A stretch of 64,000 bases of DNA, from assembly GCF_003121705.1 (NCBI RefSeq), contig NZ_PYHR01000002.1, positions 248,001-312,000 on the forward strand, read 5' to 3'. Position numbers and translations under genes: made by a program. Under the pieces are notes generated by a model that searched no databases, was not told the origin of the DNA, and saw only the letters and a list, made by a program, of their open reading frames with translations. Below, piece by piece: positions 63,744-64,000 of the stretch. The stretch comes from Serinibacter arcticus (GTDB lineage: Bacteria; Actinomycetota; Actinomycetes; Actinomycetales; Beutenbergiaceae). Positions within the stretch are counted from its first letter, which is position 1; every line of letters begins with the position of its first letter.

Positions 63744-64000
63744 GTGCATTCCTGGCGATCGCCCGCAGTTCCCGTCCTCCCTCTCGCCGACCGCGACCTG
63801 CGTCCCTCGGCCACGGACTCGGCGTCCCGGCAGCGCCGGACGCTCGGTGAGGGCCGACGAGCCAGCCTCTACGTGTGCGGCATCACGCCGTACGACGCGA
63901 CGCACCTGGGCCACGCCGCCACGTACGTCACCTACGACCTGCTCGTCCGCTCCTGGCGCGACTCCGGGGTCGAGGTCACCTACGCGCAGAACGTGACCGA
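63744..64000 (+). CDS. mshC: L-cysteine:1D-myo-inositol 2-amino-2-deoxy-alpha-D-glucopyranoside ligase (partial)
   Basis: The first ~85 residues are present; the rest is beyond the right edge. [18 protein letters not shown] matches the MshC start, and [27 protein letters not shown] contains the zinc-binding Cys and the HIGH-like THLGHA motif of the CysRS-like catalytic core. MshC attaches cysteine to GlcN-Ins in mycothiol synthesis. GTG at 63744 fits the family start; 63741 is also in frame. Confidence 0.93.
   Translation, partial: MHSWRSPAVPVLPLADRDLRPSATDSASRQRRTLGEGRRASLYVCGITPYDATHLGHAATYVTYDLLVRSWRDSGVEVTYAQNVT

Overview
The window is very GC-rich, densely packed bacterial DNA with many GTG starts, 4-base ATGA/GTGA gene overlaps and G/C-biased third codon positions. 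The gene content points to an actinobacterium: mycothiol genes (mshC, a maleylpyruvate-isomerase-fold enzyme), mabA/inhA-like FAS-II reductases, a glgC/glgA divergent pair, SURF1, DUF3099, DUF3817 and DUF5703 proteins, and an ImuA'-ImuB-DnaE2 cassette behind a Gram-positive LexA box. Together with a GH81 beta-1,3-glucanase and a processive beta-glycan synthase this suggests Micrococcales, perhaps near Cellulomonadaceae. The genus is inference. I see no phage, IS element, integrase or CRISPR array, so this looks like core chromosome with small accessory modules.

Layout. 1-6.5 kb: spermidine-synthase-like gene (partial), BioY, an ABC-F ATPase, a SURF1/small-Cys/DUF3099 operon, fabG-inhA and a SixA-like phosphatase. 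6.5-12.9 kb: an aldo/keto reductase, serB-glgC facing glgA, and an ABC ATPase. 12.9-18.6 kb: an NfeD/SPFH pair and a heterodimeric ABC exporter. 18.8-23 kb: an esterase, a TrmH methyltransferase operon and a CDP-alcohol phosphatidyltransferase. 23.2-27.9 kb: metQNI methionine importer and a two-gene ABC-2 transporter. 27.9-36.1 kb: TetR/MFS efflux pair, YbaK, PEBP, an aldo/keto reductase, cold-shock protein with long leader, desaturase, VOC and zinc-ribbon proteins. 36.1-44.4 kb: PIG-L deacetylase, DUF3817, cupin, then the SOS mutasome imuA'-imuB-dnaE2. 44.4-49.5 kb: AI-2E transporter, TrmL, lone AAA ATPase, VKOR and tRNA-Leu(GAG). 49.7-56.6 kb: a cysteine-free LigA-type ligase and, on the opposite strand, a three-gene GT2 synthase / membrane-fusion / GH81 glucanase operon. 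56.8-64 kb: M3 and M20 peptidases, DUF5703, an acidic-tail protein, an aldo/keto reductase, uppP, a CorA transporter and the start of mshC.

Most striking system: the GT2-MFP-GH81 operon at 51757-56551. A membrane glycosyltransferase, a one-pass membrane-fusion-like protein and a lipid-anchored endo-beta-1,3-glucanase are translationally coupled. This looks like a Gram-positive counterpart of synthase-plus-hydrolase exopolysaccharide loci, with beta-1,3-glucan (curdlan-like) as the predicted polymer.

Reading caution: seven genes, including the normally essential inhA and the SOS polymerase dnaE2, are each broken by a shift equal to one missing base, in most cases inside a G or C run. This pattern is more typical of homopolymer undercalling in the assembly than of gene decay. 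These genes are listed as frameshifted, with the spans they would have if repaired.
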